A stretch of DNA of 64,000 nt from RYN-122 sp963761655. Its GTDB lineage: Bacteria; Actinomycetota; Actinomycetes; Mycobacteriales; SCTD01. The notes below the pieces were generated by a model. The model did not search any database. It worked only from the letters and a program-made list of their open reading frames with translations, and was not told where the DNA came from. Each line of letters starts with the position of its first letter. Positions within the stretch are counted from its first letter, which is position 1. Positions 9,100 through 17,196 of this stretch are shown one piece after another. Position numbers and translations under genes: made by a program. Where the stretch lies: positions 124,001 through 188,000 of the forward strand of contig CAVXHI010000003.1 in NCBI GenBank assembly GCA_963761655.1. The letters run 5' to 3'.

Positions 9100-9728
9100 C
9101 CGGCCCGCGGCTGCCGGCAGGCACCGCCTTCAGCCTGGCCGTGCCCGCCAGCTGGTTCGAGCACGACGTGCACCCGGACACCCGCGAGAGCTCGCTCGAC
9201 CGCCTGCTCGAGGAGCAGGTCCGCGACGTCCCCGAGCTGCGCCCGCACCGCACGGCGCTGAGCCGGCTGCTGCGCGAGCAGGCCGCCGCCGCCTGGGACG
9301 CCGGCGCCGCGTACTCCGCCAGCATGGTCGAGCCCACCGACGACGGGCCGGTCGTCGCCAGCGTCGTCGCCCTCGTCGTCCCGGGGCCGGTCGACGGCGA
9401 CACCGGCCTCGACGCCCTCCTGGCGCCCTTCGCCCCCGAGCCGCGCACGCAGGACGACCGGCCGTGGCGGGAGACCGGCACGGTCGAGGTCTCCGGGATC
9501 GGCGCCTGCGGTCGCAGCTGGGGCGTGTCCGACGTCGTGCTGCCGGACGACTCCGGCACGGTCCGCGTGGTCACCATGCAGACGCTCGTGCCCCTGCCCC
9601 AGCGCACCGTCCTGCTGCTGACCTGCTCGAGCCCCGTGCTGGCCCTGGTCGACGACCTGCTCGACCTGTTCGAGGCCGTGAGCGACACCCTCGAGGTGCA
9701 CGTCGGTCAGGAGGCTCCGGCGCCGTAG
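9096..9728 (+). CDS. small protein of the type VII-like locus, paralogue-like to the genes at 11,397 and 11,976
   Basis: A 210-residue soluble protein of unknown function. The GTG at 9096 has GGAGG six bases upstream. The N-terminus (AFSLAVPASWFEHDVHP) and C-terminus (VLLLTCSSP...LFEAVSDTL) match in layout the products at 11,976-12,587 and 11,397-11,979: a 'VPAxW' opening strand, a central variable region and a closing LxxxFDAVxET-like helix. This is reminiscent of the Mog1/PsbP-like fold, but I cannot confirm that. No signal peptide or membrane span is visible. It is the only member of the trio on the plus strand, and its 3' end overlaps the convergent gene by 22 bases. Confidence 0.8.
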   Translation: MTGPRLPAGTAFSLAVPASWFEHDVHPDTRESSLDRLLEEQVRDVPELRPHRTALSRLLREQAAAAWDAGAAYSASMVEPTDDGPVVASVVALVVPGPVDGDTGLDALLAPFAPEPRTQDDRPWRETGTVEVSGIGACGRSWGVSDVVLPDDSGTVRVVTMQTLVPLPQRTVLLLTCSSPVLALVDDLLDLFEAVSDTLEVHVGQEAPAP

Positions 9729-10885
9729 CCGGGGGCCGTCGCCAGGCGGGGACGCGTGAGCAGCGTCGCCAGCACCGCGAGGACCACGAGGGCGGCCGCC
9801 CACGCCTGCTGGACCACGGTCAGGAGCAGGACCGTGAGGACGACCGACACCAGGCCCGACGCGCCCTCGCCGGCCGTGCCGTCCGCGCCGGGCGCCCGGA
9901 CGGCGACGTGCGGCGGCGGGGCGGTGCCCGCGGCCCGGCTCACCACCACCCCGGACCGCTCCAGCAGCCGCACCACGCCGTCGTCGACCGGCAGCACCAC
10001 GAGCACGGTCTCGTCGCGGTCGAGCAGCACGAGCACCTCCTCCACGACGGCGACGCTGACCGCCCCACCGGCCTGCGGTCCCGGCAGCCAGGCCCGCCAC
10101 CCGCGCGCGTCCACGACGACGAGCTCCTGCCGCTCGCCCTGCCCCCGCACCCCGACGCCGGCCTCGGACCCCGTCGCCGCCCACGCCTCCACCGGCGGAC
10201 GGCGGGTCCGCGCGCGCCCGACGGCGAGGACGACGTCGACGGCGGCCGGGACGAGGAGCCCGGACGCCAGGGCGGCTGCGGCCGCGACCGTGCTGACGCC
10301 GGCGAGGGCGGCCGCGACCAGCACGCCGAGCACGGGCCCGGCCAGCGTGACCACCGCCGGCGCGGCCCGGTGCCGCACCCGGCAGCGCACGACCTCCAGC
10401 CCCTCGGGCCAGTGCAGCGGCGCACCGTGGCCCTGCACCTCGAAGGGGACGCCGAGCGCGTGCGCCAGGGCCTCGAACCCCGCGGTCCGTACCAGGGCGG
10501 CGCCCGGACCCGACGCCGCGCCCGGGACCCAGTCCGTGACGCGGAACGCCGTCCCTCGCGGGCTCCCGTCGTCGAGGACGACGTAGCCGAGCCGCACCGG
10601 CGGGGTCCGGGCCGCCTGCTCGCCGCCGTCGACGAGCCACACCACGCGCCGGACGTCGCGGGCCAGCACCCCGGCGTCGGGCCCCTCGAGCAGCACCGCA
10701 CCACCGGCGACCCGCACCCGGACGTCGGACGCCGCCCGGCCGTAGGCCGCCCCTCCGGCCCGCGGGAGCAGCACCGGGGCACGCAGGGGCGCCCGGTCGC
10801 GCGGGGCGACCGGCTCCGGCCCTCCGCCCGTCAGCCACGCCTGCTCGGCCTCGGTGGAGAAGGACGTCAGGCGCTCACCGCTCAC
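9707..10885 (-). CDS. membrane protein of the type VII-like locus, function unknown
   Basis: A 392-residue protein starting at a GTG that overlaps the upstream stop as GTGA. A soluble N-terminal half of about 170 residues is followed by two adjacent hydrophobic spans (VVTLAGPVLGVLVAAAL and VAAAAALASGLLVPAAVDVVLAV), a soluble region rich in beta strands (QELVVVDARGWRAWLPG), then a C-terminal pair of spans (SVVLTVLLLTVVQQAW and ALVVLAVLATLL). I do not recognise the family. It is co-transcribed with five other minus-strand genes of the locus and could be a membrane component of the secretion apparatus. Confidence 0.8.
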   Translation of the reverse strand: MSGERLTSFSTEAEQAWLTGGGPEPVAPRDRAPLRAPVLLPRAGGAAYGRAASDVRVRVAGGAVLLEGPDAGVLARDVRRVVWLVDGGEQAARTPPVRLGYVVLDDGSPRGTAFRVTDWVPGAASGPGAALVRTAGFEALAHALGVPFEVQGHGAPLHWPEGLEVVRCRVRHRAAPAVVTLAGPVLGVLVAAALAGVSTVAAAAALASGLLVPAAVDVVLAVGRARTRRPPVEAWAATGSEAGVGVRGQGERQELVVVDARGWRAWLPGPQAGGAVSVAVVEEVLVLLDRDETVLVVLPVDDGVVRLLERSGVVVSRAAGTAPPPHVAVRAPGADGTAGEGASGLVSVVLTVLLLTVVQQAWAAALVVLAVLATLLTRPRLATAPGYGAGAS

Positions 10886-11400
10886 GAGCCGAACAGCAGC
10901 AGGAACAGCAGGAACAGCAGGACCACCCCGCCGGCCAGGACCAGGACGTTGTACGGCGCCGTGGTGAGCCACCACCGGGGAGCCGCACCGGGGTGGGCGC
11001 GCTGGACGCGACGGCTGTCGGGGTGGACCTCGTCGGGCAGCAGCGGCAGGCCCAGCCCGGCGAGCACCTCGGGCGGCCACACCGCGGACAGCAGCGGCCA
11101 CGGCAGGACCTGCCCGCGCGCCAGCGTGCGGCCGTCGCTCCCCACCACGAGCAGGCAGGCCGCCGCGGGCGCGCGGCGCTGCTCGCCGCCCCAGCGCGAC
11201 CGCACGAGGCCGGCGACGTCGGCGAGCGGCACCCGGACCTCCGCCGCGCGCACCAGCTCCGGGTGCAGCAGCAGGACGGCCCGCTCCTCGTCCACCCTCA
11301 GGTAGGCGGCCCGGATGCCGGGGACGGGGTCCGGGAAGACCCGCGCCGGGAGCGCGCCCGGGTCCGGCACCAGTGGCAGCGCCTCGCGGCGGCCGCTCAC
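10882..11400 (-). CDS. tail-anchored membrane protein of the type VII-like locus, function unknown
   Basis: A 172-residue protein. The first about 145 residues are soluble, with a mix of strands and helices (AAYLRVDEERAVLLLHPELV, WPLLSAVWPPEVL). The last 25 residues form one strongly hydrophobic segment (VLVLAGGVVLLFLLFLLLFGS) ending two residues later, so it is predicted to be tail-anchored with its domain in the cytoplasm. The GTG start overlaps the preceding frame's stop (GTGA at 11,397-11,400) and its own stop overlaps the next start. No family recognised. Confidence 0.8.
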   Translation of the reverse strand: MSGRREALPLVPDPGALPARVFPDPVPGIRAAYLRVDEERAVLLLHPELVRAAEVRVPLADVAGLVRSRWGGEQRRAPAAACLLVVGSDGRTLARGQVLPWPLLSAVWPPEVLAGLGLPLLPDEVHPDSRRVQRAHPGAAPRWWLTTAPYNVLVLAGGVVLLFLLFLLLFGS

Positions 11401-11979
11401 GCGTCCACCTCCGCCGGCTGGACGCTCCTCGCGAGCGCGTCCAGGGCCGGTCGCCAGCGCTGCGCCTCGAGCAGGTCGGGGAAGGCGGTCCCGAGCACCA
11501 GCGCCGCCTGCTGGGCCGGGAAGGCCCACAGGTACTGGACCGACTCGACGGCCGTCCCCCGCTCGCCGTTCGTCCGCTGCACCAGCCGGTGGACCGGGCC
11601 CAGCGGCGCGTCGAGCTGCTCGGTCTGCGGCGGTCCGAGCAGCTCCGCGACCTCGGTGGTCAGCTCGGCCAGCAGCTCCTCGACGGTGAGGTCCTCGCCG
11701 ACGTCGACCGCCTGCAGGCGGACCACCGCGGAGATGCCGGCGTCCGGCTCGGGGACCAGCAGGAAGGCGGCGACGAGCGGGCTCCCGGACAGCAGTGCGG
11801 CGACCGAGGCGAGCTGCGACGGCCAGCCGGTCGACGTCGTCCTCGCTGGCCACGACGTCGGCGGCGCGCCAGGCCTGCTGCGCCTGCGCGCGGGCCCAGA
11901 GCGGGACGTCCTGCTCCTCGGGCAGCAGGACGACCCACGGCAGGTCGAGCCGGGCGACGACGTCGGGCGGGGCGCTCAC
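11397..11979 (-). CDS. small protein of the type VII-like locus, frameshifted by one extra base
   Basis: The GTG at 11979 overlaps the upstream stop (GTGA), and the downstream gene starts exactly at this gene's expected TGA (11,397), yet the span of 583 bases is not a multiple of three. Reading from 11979 gives a sensible N-terminus (DLPWVVLLPEEQDVPLWAR ... EDDVDRLA); the frame then turns Arg-rich. The sensible sequence resumes one base over with SQLASVAALLSGSPLVAAFL and runs to QPAEVDA. One surplus base lies around 11,815-11,832 (CGGCTGGCCGTCGC on the minus strand). The repaired product is about 193 residues and resembles the two neighbouring small proteins (9,096 and 11,976). Sequencing error is the simplest explanation; a true mutation or recoding is possible. 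Confidence 0.72.
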
Positions 11980-12587
11980 CGGCCCGCCCACCAGAAGGTC
12001 TCGGCCACGGCGTCGAACAGCACGGTCAGCGCCGGGGCGAGCTCGGGGACGCCGGTGGAGAAGGTCAGGGCGAGCAGCCCCGGCCGGCCGGGAACGCGCA
12101 GCCAGTAGGCGACCTCGGCGACCTCGAGGACCTGGCCGTCGTCCGACGGCTCGACCCGCGTGGTGGCCCGCCGCACGGCAGGACCGGACGCCAGCTCGAC
12201 GACGGACGTCTGCGCGCCCGGCCCGCCCAGCTGCTCCAGCAGCTGCTCGACGGGGAGGCTCCCGGCGTCGTCCGGCCCGGGCTCGACGTAGCTCACGAGG
12301 CAGACGGCGGGCACCGTCACGCCCTCGACCGGGTCGACGCTCAGCAGCAGGTCCAGCCCGCCCGCCCGACGCCCCTGCTCGACCGAGGCCAGCAGCAGCT
12401 GCGCCAGCGCCTGGCGGGCGCCCTCCTGCTGCTCCACCGGCAGGGCCCCGCTGCGCCGCTTGGCCACCAGCGCGACCACCCCCGCAGCGCGGTCGTCGAG
12501 CGGGAGCCGCACCCACCCCGCCGGCAGCGTCAGCCGGAAGTCGACCGGCAGCCGCTCCGGAGTCGTCACCGCGCTCGCGTCGGTCAC
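11976..12587 (-). CDS. small protein of the type VII-like locus, function unknown
   Basis: A 203-residue soluble protein. GTG at 12587 overlaps the upstream effector-like gene by GTGA. The opening strand DFRLTLPAGWVRLPL, the middle (AVCLVSYVEPGPDD) and the closing helix VLFDAVAETFWW parallel those of the products at 9,096-9,728 and 11,397-11,979, suggesting a small divergent family specific to this locus. Position directly after a WXG effector-like gene would also suit a chaperone or immunity role (inference). No signal peptide. Confidence 0.8.
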   Translation of the reverse strand: MTDASAVTTPERLPVDFRLTLPAGWVRLPLDDRAAGVVALVAKRRSGALPVEQQEGARQALAQLLLASVEQGRRAGGLDLLLSVDPVEGVTVPAVCLVSYVEPGPDDAGSLPVEQLLEQLGGPGAQTSVVELASGPAVRRATTRVEPSDDGQVLEVAEVAYWLRVPGRPGLLALTFSTGVPELAPALTVLFDAVAETFWWAGR

Positions 12588-14062
12588 CGGACGTGACCCG
12601 ACATCCCGGAGTAGGCGGAGGTGACCTCGTGGGCGTGGTGCCCGACCTCAGCGCGCTCGCGCGGCTCGGTCCACAGCTGCTTCACGGCGTCGCGCAGCCC
12701 GTACTGGAACACGTACGCGTCGGAGGCGAGCTTGCCGCCGCCCCCGGCCAGGGCGGCCAGCTCCCGGGCCTGGTTGCGCAGCACCGCAGGTGCCTGCCGG
12801 TTCAGCTCGCGCAGCGCCCGCAGGTGCTCGGCGATCTCCTTGTCGCCCTCGGTGAGCACCCGGACGAGCCGTGGCGCCTTCCCGGACACCTGCACCGCGG
12901 ACCGCGCGGCGGACGCGGCCTCGTCCCCGGCCCGGACCGCGTCGTCCAGGCCGGGCAGCAGCCGCTCGCCGAGCCGGAGCAGCCGGCCGTGTCCGGACAG
13001 CCGGTACAGCACGCCGGGCAGGCCCTTGCCGCGCAGCACCGCCGCGCCCGCCCGGCCCCCCGCGACCGACCTCGCCAGGGCCTCGGCCTTCGCCGTCGCG
13101 CTGGTCAGGGACGGGATCCCCTTGCCGAGGCCGAACACCGCCTTCCCGCCCAGCAGGAGCCGTCCGAGCCCGAGCGTCGCCAGCGCGGCGACGTCGATCG
13201 CGACGTCCTTCCACGAGCCCTTGTCGGTCGCGGCGAGGGCGACGTGCCCGGTGAGGGACAGGACCGTCGCTGCCGCGATCAGCGTCTCCAGCGCCGCGCC
13301 GACGGAGACACCGGCAAGGCCGACGCTCGAGAAGAAGGCGCCGCCCAGCAGGACACCACCGGCGCCGCACGTGGCGACGACGATCGCGATGACCACGAGC
13401 ACGAGGATCACCACGGCGAGGACCTTGAGCGCGGACTTCACCCAGTGGGCGTTGCGGTCCCACCAGGAGTCGTGCACGCCGTCGTGCTGGACCGCGGAGT
13501 GCAGGGCGTCGTGGGCCTTCTTCGCCGCCCGCTCGTAGTCGTGGGCGGCGTCGTCGGCGGACTGCCGGGCAGCGGCGAGCTCCTCGACGGCGTGCTGGTG
13601 CGCGGAGGCGCGGCTGGCCGCGGCCCGGTGCTCGGCTGCCGCGGCCTGCTGCTGCGCGGGCGTGGGCGGCGGTGCGTCGGCGGACGGGGGCGGACCCGCC
13701 GGCAGGGGCACGGTCGCCGCGAGCTCCTGCTGGGCCGCCTCGGCCCGGCGCAGGGCCGCCGCGGACTGCCGCTGGGGCTCGGCCATCTCGCGGGCGAACC
13801 CGCCGACCGCCTCGGCCGCGCTCTCGTACCGGCCGCGGGCCTTCTCGATGTGCTCGGCCAGCTCGCCGGCCCGCGAGCGGAAGGCGTCGCCGGCCTTGCC
13901 CTTCCAGGAGCTCGCCCCCATCCGCCGGAGCCGGCCGGCCTGGTCCTCGATCGCGGCGGCGGTGTCGGCGTAGCGGCGGGCGAGGGCGGCGACCGCCACC
14001 TGGTCCCCCGGCGCGGGGTCGTGCGCACGGCCGAGGGCCGACCAGTCCCAGGGACGGCTCAC
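12584..14062 (-). CDS. WXG-type effector-like protein with central hydrophobic region
   Basis: A 492-residue protein. Residues 1-110 are helical with SSWKGKAGDAF, a W-x-G turn typical of the N-terminus of type VII secreted effectors. Residues 110-200 are a Gln/Ala-rich coiled coil with a Pro-rich break. Residues about 208-265 hold two hydrophobic stretches. The C-terminal about 180 residues are mostly helical and match no toxin motif I know. The opening (MSRPWDW..., ALAR, W-G-AG-FR) is clearly similar to the plus-strand protein at 15,261-16,811. It overlaps by GTGA the small WXG100-like gene upstream, the usual partner/chaperone arrangement. Likely exported by the neighbouring ATPase; biological activity unknown. 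Confidence 0.83.
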   Translation of the reverse strand: MSRPWDWSALGRAHDPAPGDQVAVAALARRYADTAAAIEDQAGRLRRMGASSWKGKAGDAFRSRAGELAEHIEKARGRYESAAEAVGGFAREMAEPQRQSAAALRRAEAAQQELAATVPLPAGPPPSADAPPPTPAQQQAAAAEHRAAASRASAHQHAVEELAAARQSADDAAHDYERAAKKAHDALHSAVQHDGVHDSWWDRNAHWVKSALKVLAVVILVLVVIAIVVATCGAGGVLLGGAFFSSVGLAGVSVGAALETLIAAATVLSLTGHVALAATDKGSWKDVAIDVAALATLGLGRLLLGGKAVFGLGKGIPSLTSATAKAEALARSVAGGRAGAAVLRGKGLPGVLYRLSGHGRLLRLGERLLPGLDDAVRAGDEAASAARSAVQVSGKAPRLVRVLTEGDKEIAEHLRALRELNRQAPAVLRNQARELAALAGGGGKLASDAYVFQYGLRDAVKQLWTEPRERAEVGHHAHEVTSAYSGMSGHVR

Positions 14063-14355
14063 CGGTGCTCCTCGTGGACGGCGTCAGCGATGTCCTTCGC
14101 CAGCTCGTTGTCGGCGTCCAGGTAGGTGTGGGCGCTGGCGTCGGCCATGTCGTGCAGCGACGACATCTCCTCCACCAGGTCCTTCTTGTGGGCGTTCCAG
14201 TTGGTCGCGAACTCGTGCAGGGCGTCGGCGACGGTCCGGGCACCCACGTCGGTGCCCCGGGCGATGTCCTCGGCCCGCGAGAACTCCGCGATCAACAGCC
14301 CCAGCTCGTCCCTGCAGCGCGCCAGCTCGTCCAGGTCGACCTCGAGATCCCCCAT
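14059..14355 (-). CDS. WXG100-like small helical protein, partner of the downstream effector
   Basis: 98 residues, the usual WXG100 length. ATG at 14355 with AGGAGG eight bases upstream. Two helices are predicted around a central TNWNAHK turn, where the W-x-G is degenerate. The opening DLEVDLDELAR and the ending TYLDADNELAK are nearly repeated in the plus-strand protein at 14,950 (DLVVDLDGLDR ... TYTDADQQLAA), so these are paralogues. The stop overlaps the effector-like gene start (GTGA). Probable role: heterodimer partner or targeting factor for that effector (family knowledge plus context). Confidence 0.85.
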   Translation of the reverse strand: MGDLEVDLDELARCRDELGLLIAEFSRAEDIARGTDVGARTVADALHEFATNWNAHKKDLVEEMSSLHDMADASAHTYLDADNELAKDIADAVHEEHR

Positions 14356-14479
14356 GGACCACACCTCCTGTCGGCGGGGGCATCCTGCCCCAGACCGGGG
14401 CGCCGCGGAGCGGGACCTGTGGAGGCACCCGTTCGGCCCAGCGCTCCGCCGGCGTACGGCTCCATGTTGTGGACAGACG

Positions 14480-14508
14480 CTGACGTGTCGGGCGCGGACC
14501 GTTACCGT
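14480..14508 (+). promoter_or_regulatory. candidate promoter of the WXG100 gene
   Basis: CTGACG (14480-14485) and TACCGT (14503-14508) are 17 bases apart in the 207-base divergent spacer. A start site near 14,515 would give a leader of about 48 bases carrying GGGAG before ATG 14563. The -35 match is partial. Confidence 0.42.
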
Positions 14509-14562
14509 CCCTCGCACCAACCCCTGCCGCGACGCCGTCGTGGCCCACTCCCGGGAGCACAC

Positions 14563-14859
14563 ATGGCCAACGTCAACGTCACCTACCAGCAGATGCAGGA
14601 CGCTGCGACCAAGCTGAACAACGGTCGCACCGAGATCGACGACATGCTCGGTCAGCTCAAGACGCTGGTCGACCAGCTCGTCGCCGAGGGCTACGTCACG
14701 GACAGCAGCTCCAAGAGCTTCCAGGGCGCCTACGACGAGTTCACGACCGGCGCGAAGCAGACCATCGCCGGCCTCGAGGGCATGAGCACCTACCTCAAGA
14801 CCGCCGCCCAGACCTTCCAGGACGCCGACACCCAGCTCGCCAGCGCCCTCGGCCGCTAG
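14563..14859 (+). CDS. WXG100 family (ESAT-6-like) secreted protein
   Basis: 98 residues, no signal peptide. Two amphipathic helices flank a short turn; the hallmark W-x-G is replaced by a VTDSSSKSFQGAYDEF segment. The start MANVNVTYQQMQDAATKLN and the ending F-x-x-A-D-x-x-L-A fit WXG100 proteins. Lys/Asn/Thr content is higher than in its neighbours, usual for abundant secreted Esx proteins. ATG at 14563 has GGGAG about seven bases upstream. It is probably the main exported substrate or structural subunit of this locus. A strong hairpin directly after its stop may raise its expression over the downstream genes. Confidence 0.92.
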   Translation: MANVNVTYQQMQDAATKLNNGRTEIDDMLGQLKTLVDQLVAEGYVTDSSSKSFQGAYDEFTTGAKQTIAGLEGMSTYLKTAAQTFQDADTQLASALGR

Positions 14860-14872
14860 CAGCACCCGTGGC

Positions 14873-14900
14873 CCGGCCGGTGCCTGCGGGCACCGGCCGG
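14873..14900 (+). terminator. 12-bp perfect hairpin after the WXG100 gene (terminator or attenuator)
   Basis: CCGGCCGGTGCC and GGCACCGGCCGG pair perfectly around a TGCG loop, 14 bases after the WXG100 stop. There is no U-tract, as is usual for high-GC actinomycetes. Because two genes of the same direction follow, it may act as a partial terminator or stabilise the upstream mRNA. Confidence 0.6.
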
Positions 14901-14949
14901 CGCCGCGGTCCCGGACGACAGCACGAACGCGATCAGGAAGGGGTGTCGG

Positions 14950-15264
14950 GTGGCTGACCTGGTGGTCGACCTGGACGGGCTGGACCGGCTGGCCGGGGCG
15001 CTGGAGCGGATCCAGAGCCAGCTCGCCCGCGCGAAGGCCGACCTGCACGCCGGTAGCGACGTGCTCGGTGACAGCGAGGTCGTCGACGGCCTCGACCGGT
15101 TCGAAGAGCGGTGGCGCGACGGCCGCAAGAGCATCAGCGAGAACGCCGAGACGCTGCACACGATGCTGACCGAGTCGGTCCGTACCTACACCGACGCCGA
15201 CCAGCAGCTGGCGGCCGGGCTGAGCACCAGCTGCGTGCGGACCGAGGCCGGTGGCCGCCGGTGA
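14950..15264 (+). CDS. WXG100-like small helical protein, partner of the downstream effector
   Basis: 104 residues starting at GTG 14950 with AGGAAGG about eight bases upstream. The sequence is paralogous to the minus-strand protein at 14,059-14,355: same DLxVDLDxL start, a central F-x-x-x-W turn (FEERWRDGRK) and the same TYxDADxxLA ending. The stop overlaps the GTG of the effector gene (GTGA at 15,261). By analogy with known WXG/LXG pairs it should bind the N-terminal domain of the following protein for export. Confidence 0.86.
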   Translation: MADLVVDLDGLDRLAGALERIQSQLARAKADLHAGSDVLGDSEVVDGLDRFEERWRDGRKSISENAETLHTMLTESVRTYTDADQQLAAGLSTSCVRTEAGGRR

Positions 15265-16811
15265 GCCGGCCCCACGACTGGCACGTCCTGGACCTGCCGG
15301 GCGACCCGACGCCCGGCGAGCCCTACAGCATCCGCGCCCTGGCCCGCAGCGCCGGGACCGTCGCCGACGACGCCCAGCAGGCCCACAGCGCGGTCCGGGC
15401 GCTCGCCGGTGACGGCGCGGTCCTGTCCTGGATCGGCGCGGCCGGCGAGGTGTTCCGCGGCGCGCTGCACGACTTCCCGTCCCAGCTCGACAAGCTCCAC
15501 CGCTCCTACGAACAAGCCGCCGGCGCGCTGAGCCGCTGGGCCGGGCTGCTCGAGGACGCCCAGCACCAGGCCGACCGGGCGCTCGCCCAGGGCCGGCAGG
15601 CCCGCGCCGAGATCGACGCCCTCACCGCCCAGCTGTCCGCGGCCCGCGCCGACGCCTCCCGCGCCGCGACCACCTCCCGACGGCTGTCCGACGTCCCGGC
15701 CGGCGGACCGCCGCCGGACCCCGCGCAGGTCCGGGCCGCGACCGCCGCCGCCAGCGCCGCCGGCAGCCGCGTCGCCGGGCTCGACTCCGCGCTGAGCGAC
15801 GCCCACGCCCGGCTGCACGCCGCGACCCGGCTGGCCCAGCAGGCCCGCGAACTGCGCAAGGACGGCGCCCGCCGCACCCGCCACGAGCTCGACGACGCCT
15901 CCGACGCCGGGATCCAGCCCAAGAGCCGGTGGCAGAAGTTCAAGGACGCCGTCGCCAAGGCCTGGCACATCACCGTGCAGATCGCGACCGTCGTGGCGAT
16001 CGTCGTCGCCGTCGTCGCGCTGTTCGTCGGCGGCCCGATCGTCTGGGGCATCCTGCTCGCCGCCAGCGCCGTCCTGCTCGCCGACAGCCTGCTCAAGTAC
16101 GCCAACGGCGAAGGCAGCCTCTGGGACGTCGGGCTCGCCGCGCTCGGCGTCATCCCCGGCGGCAAGCTCCTCACCGGCCTCGGCAAGATCATCGGCACCG
16201 TCAAGGCCGGCGAACACGTCCTCGCCGCCGGCGCCCGCGGGCTCGCCCGCGGCCGGACCGTGCTGCAGGGCATGACCCGCGCCGTGCGCAACACGGCCAA
16301 CCGCTTCACGCCGCGCTTCGTCTACAACGGGAAGTTCGCGCCGCCGCGCGCCGGCGCCGGGCCGCAGCACTACGACCCCGTCTACCGGCCGGGTCCGCTC
16401 CACGACCCGCAGGGAGGCTACGTCGGCAGGCAGGGCGGGACCTTCCGCGGTGGTGCCTACACCGGCGAGGTGCTCGAGGAGCCGATGGTCGTGCACCGCT
16501 ACTACGGCGGTCCGGCCCGCGAGAACGGCTCCTTCTGGACGCCCGGACACCCCGCCGGCCCCGGGCAGGCCCAGTACGGCAACGCCATCAAGCCGGAGTG
16601 GAACGACCTCACCGAGGTCAGTGTCCAGACCGTCCCGCGCGGCACCACGATCTACCGCGGCCCGGCCGCGCCGCAGACCCTCGGTCCGGAGGTGCCGCAC
16701 CTGCCCGGCCAGCACCCGCCCTACCGCGGTCCGGGCGAGCTGCTCGGCGGCGACGACCAGATCTTCCTGCCCGAGCTGCCGAAGTCCTGGGGCCTGCCCG
16801 GTCATGGCTGA
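15261..16811 (+). CDS. WXG-type effector with a C-terminal TNT-like toxin domain
   Basis: 516 residues. N-terminal 110 residues: helical WXG-like export domain (VSRPHDW..., LSWIGAAGEVF), paralogous to the protein at 12,584-14,062. Residues 110-225: long Ala/Arg coiled coil. Residues about 236-280: two hydrophobic stretches. Residues about 390-516: a compact C-terminal domain with HRYYGG (about 412), GSFWTP, VPRGTTIYRGPAAPQ and GDDQIFLPEL (about 496). This order of R-Y-GG, G-x-F-x-(S/T)P, G-x-AP and a late GxxQ resembles the tuberculosis necrotizing toxin NAD-glycohydrolase group and related ADP-ribosyltransferase-fold toxins. The assignment is by motif only. The next gene overlaps it by eight bases, where an immunity gene is expected. 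Most likely an interbacterial toxin. Confidence 0.83.
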   Translation: MSRPHDWHVLDLPGDPTPGEPYSIRALARSAGTVADDAQQAHSAVRALAGDGAVLSWIGAAGEVFRGALHDFPSQLDKLHRSYEQAAGALSRWAGLLEDAQHQADRALAQGRQARAEIDALTAQLSAARADASRAATTSRRLSDVPAGGPPPDPAQVRAATAAASAAGSRVAGLDSALSDAHARLHAATRLAQQARELRKDGARRTRHELDDASDAGIQPKSRWQKFKDAVAKAWHITVQIATVVAIVVAVVALFVGGPIVWGILLAASAVLLADSLLKYANGEGSLWDVGLAALGVIPGGKLLTGLGKIIGTVKAGEHVLAAGARGLARGRTVLQGMTRAVRNTANRFTPRFVYNGKFAPPRAGAGPQHYDPVYRPGPLHDPQGGYVGRQGGTFRGGAYTGEVLEEPMVVHRYYGGPARENGSFWTPGHPAGPGQAQYGNAIKPEWNDLTEVSVQTVPRGTTIYRGPAAPQTLGPEVPHLPGQHPPYRGPGELLGGDDQIFLPELPKSWGLPGHG

Positions 16812-17196
16812 CCTGCGCAAGGCTGCCCGTGCGGTCGAGAAGGTGGCCGCGGCCGAGCAGGGGCGCCTCCTCGTCGTGACCCCGCTGGGGACGCGCGGCA
16901 ACCCGCACGACCCCGACCGGCTCGACACCGTCACGACCGACGGCAGCTCCCTCGAGGTCCGGGTCGGGGACGGGCACGCCGTCTACGTCCTCGAGGGCGC
17001 GTCCCTCGTGACCGCGGACACGCACAGCGCGCGGCTGCAGGGGCGCTCCCTGTCGGTCGTCTTCACCGCCTACGGCTCCGGCACCGTCGAGCGCTGGGCC
17101 TTCGACGACGCCGAGCTGGTCGTCACCTGCCTGCCCGACGTCGCCGCCCAGGCGCGCCGCACCCCGGGGACGCGGCGCGTGGAGGCCACCCCGTGA
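16804..17196 (+). CDS. candidate immunity protein of the upstream toxin
   Basis: 130-residue acidic soluble protein of unknown family. ATG 16804 lies eight bases inside the end of the toxin gene, so translation is tightly coupled. A short N-terminal helix (RKAARAVEKVAAAEQ) is followed by a strand-rich region (LEVRVGDGHAVYVLEGASLV, SLSVVFTAYGSGTVERW). Small size, lack of a signal peptide and position directly after a toxin-like gene fit an immunity protein; this is inference from context, with no sequence match. Confidence 0.72.
   Translation: MADLRKAARAVEKVAAAEQGRLLVVTPLGTRGNPHDPDRLDTVTTDGSSLEVRVGDGHAVYVLEGASLVTADTHSARLQGRSLSVVFTAYGSGTVERWAFDDAELVVTCLPDVAAQARRTPGTRRVEATP

Noticed and set aside
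10882..12516. Long minus-strand frame running through three genes
   Set aside because: It is a mixture of frames; the gene starts at 11,400, 11,979 and 12,587 with GTGA overlaps and sensible proteins are the correct reading.
14356..14562. Divergent spacer checked for tRNA, small RNA or riboswitch
   Set aside because: Only promoter-like boxes and ribosome binding sites were seen; no cloverleaf or known riboswitch motif.
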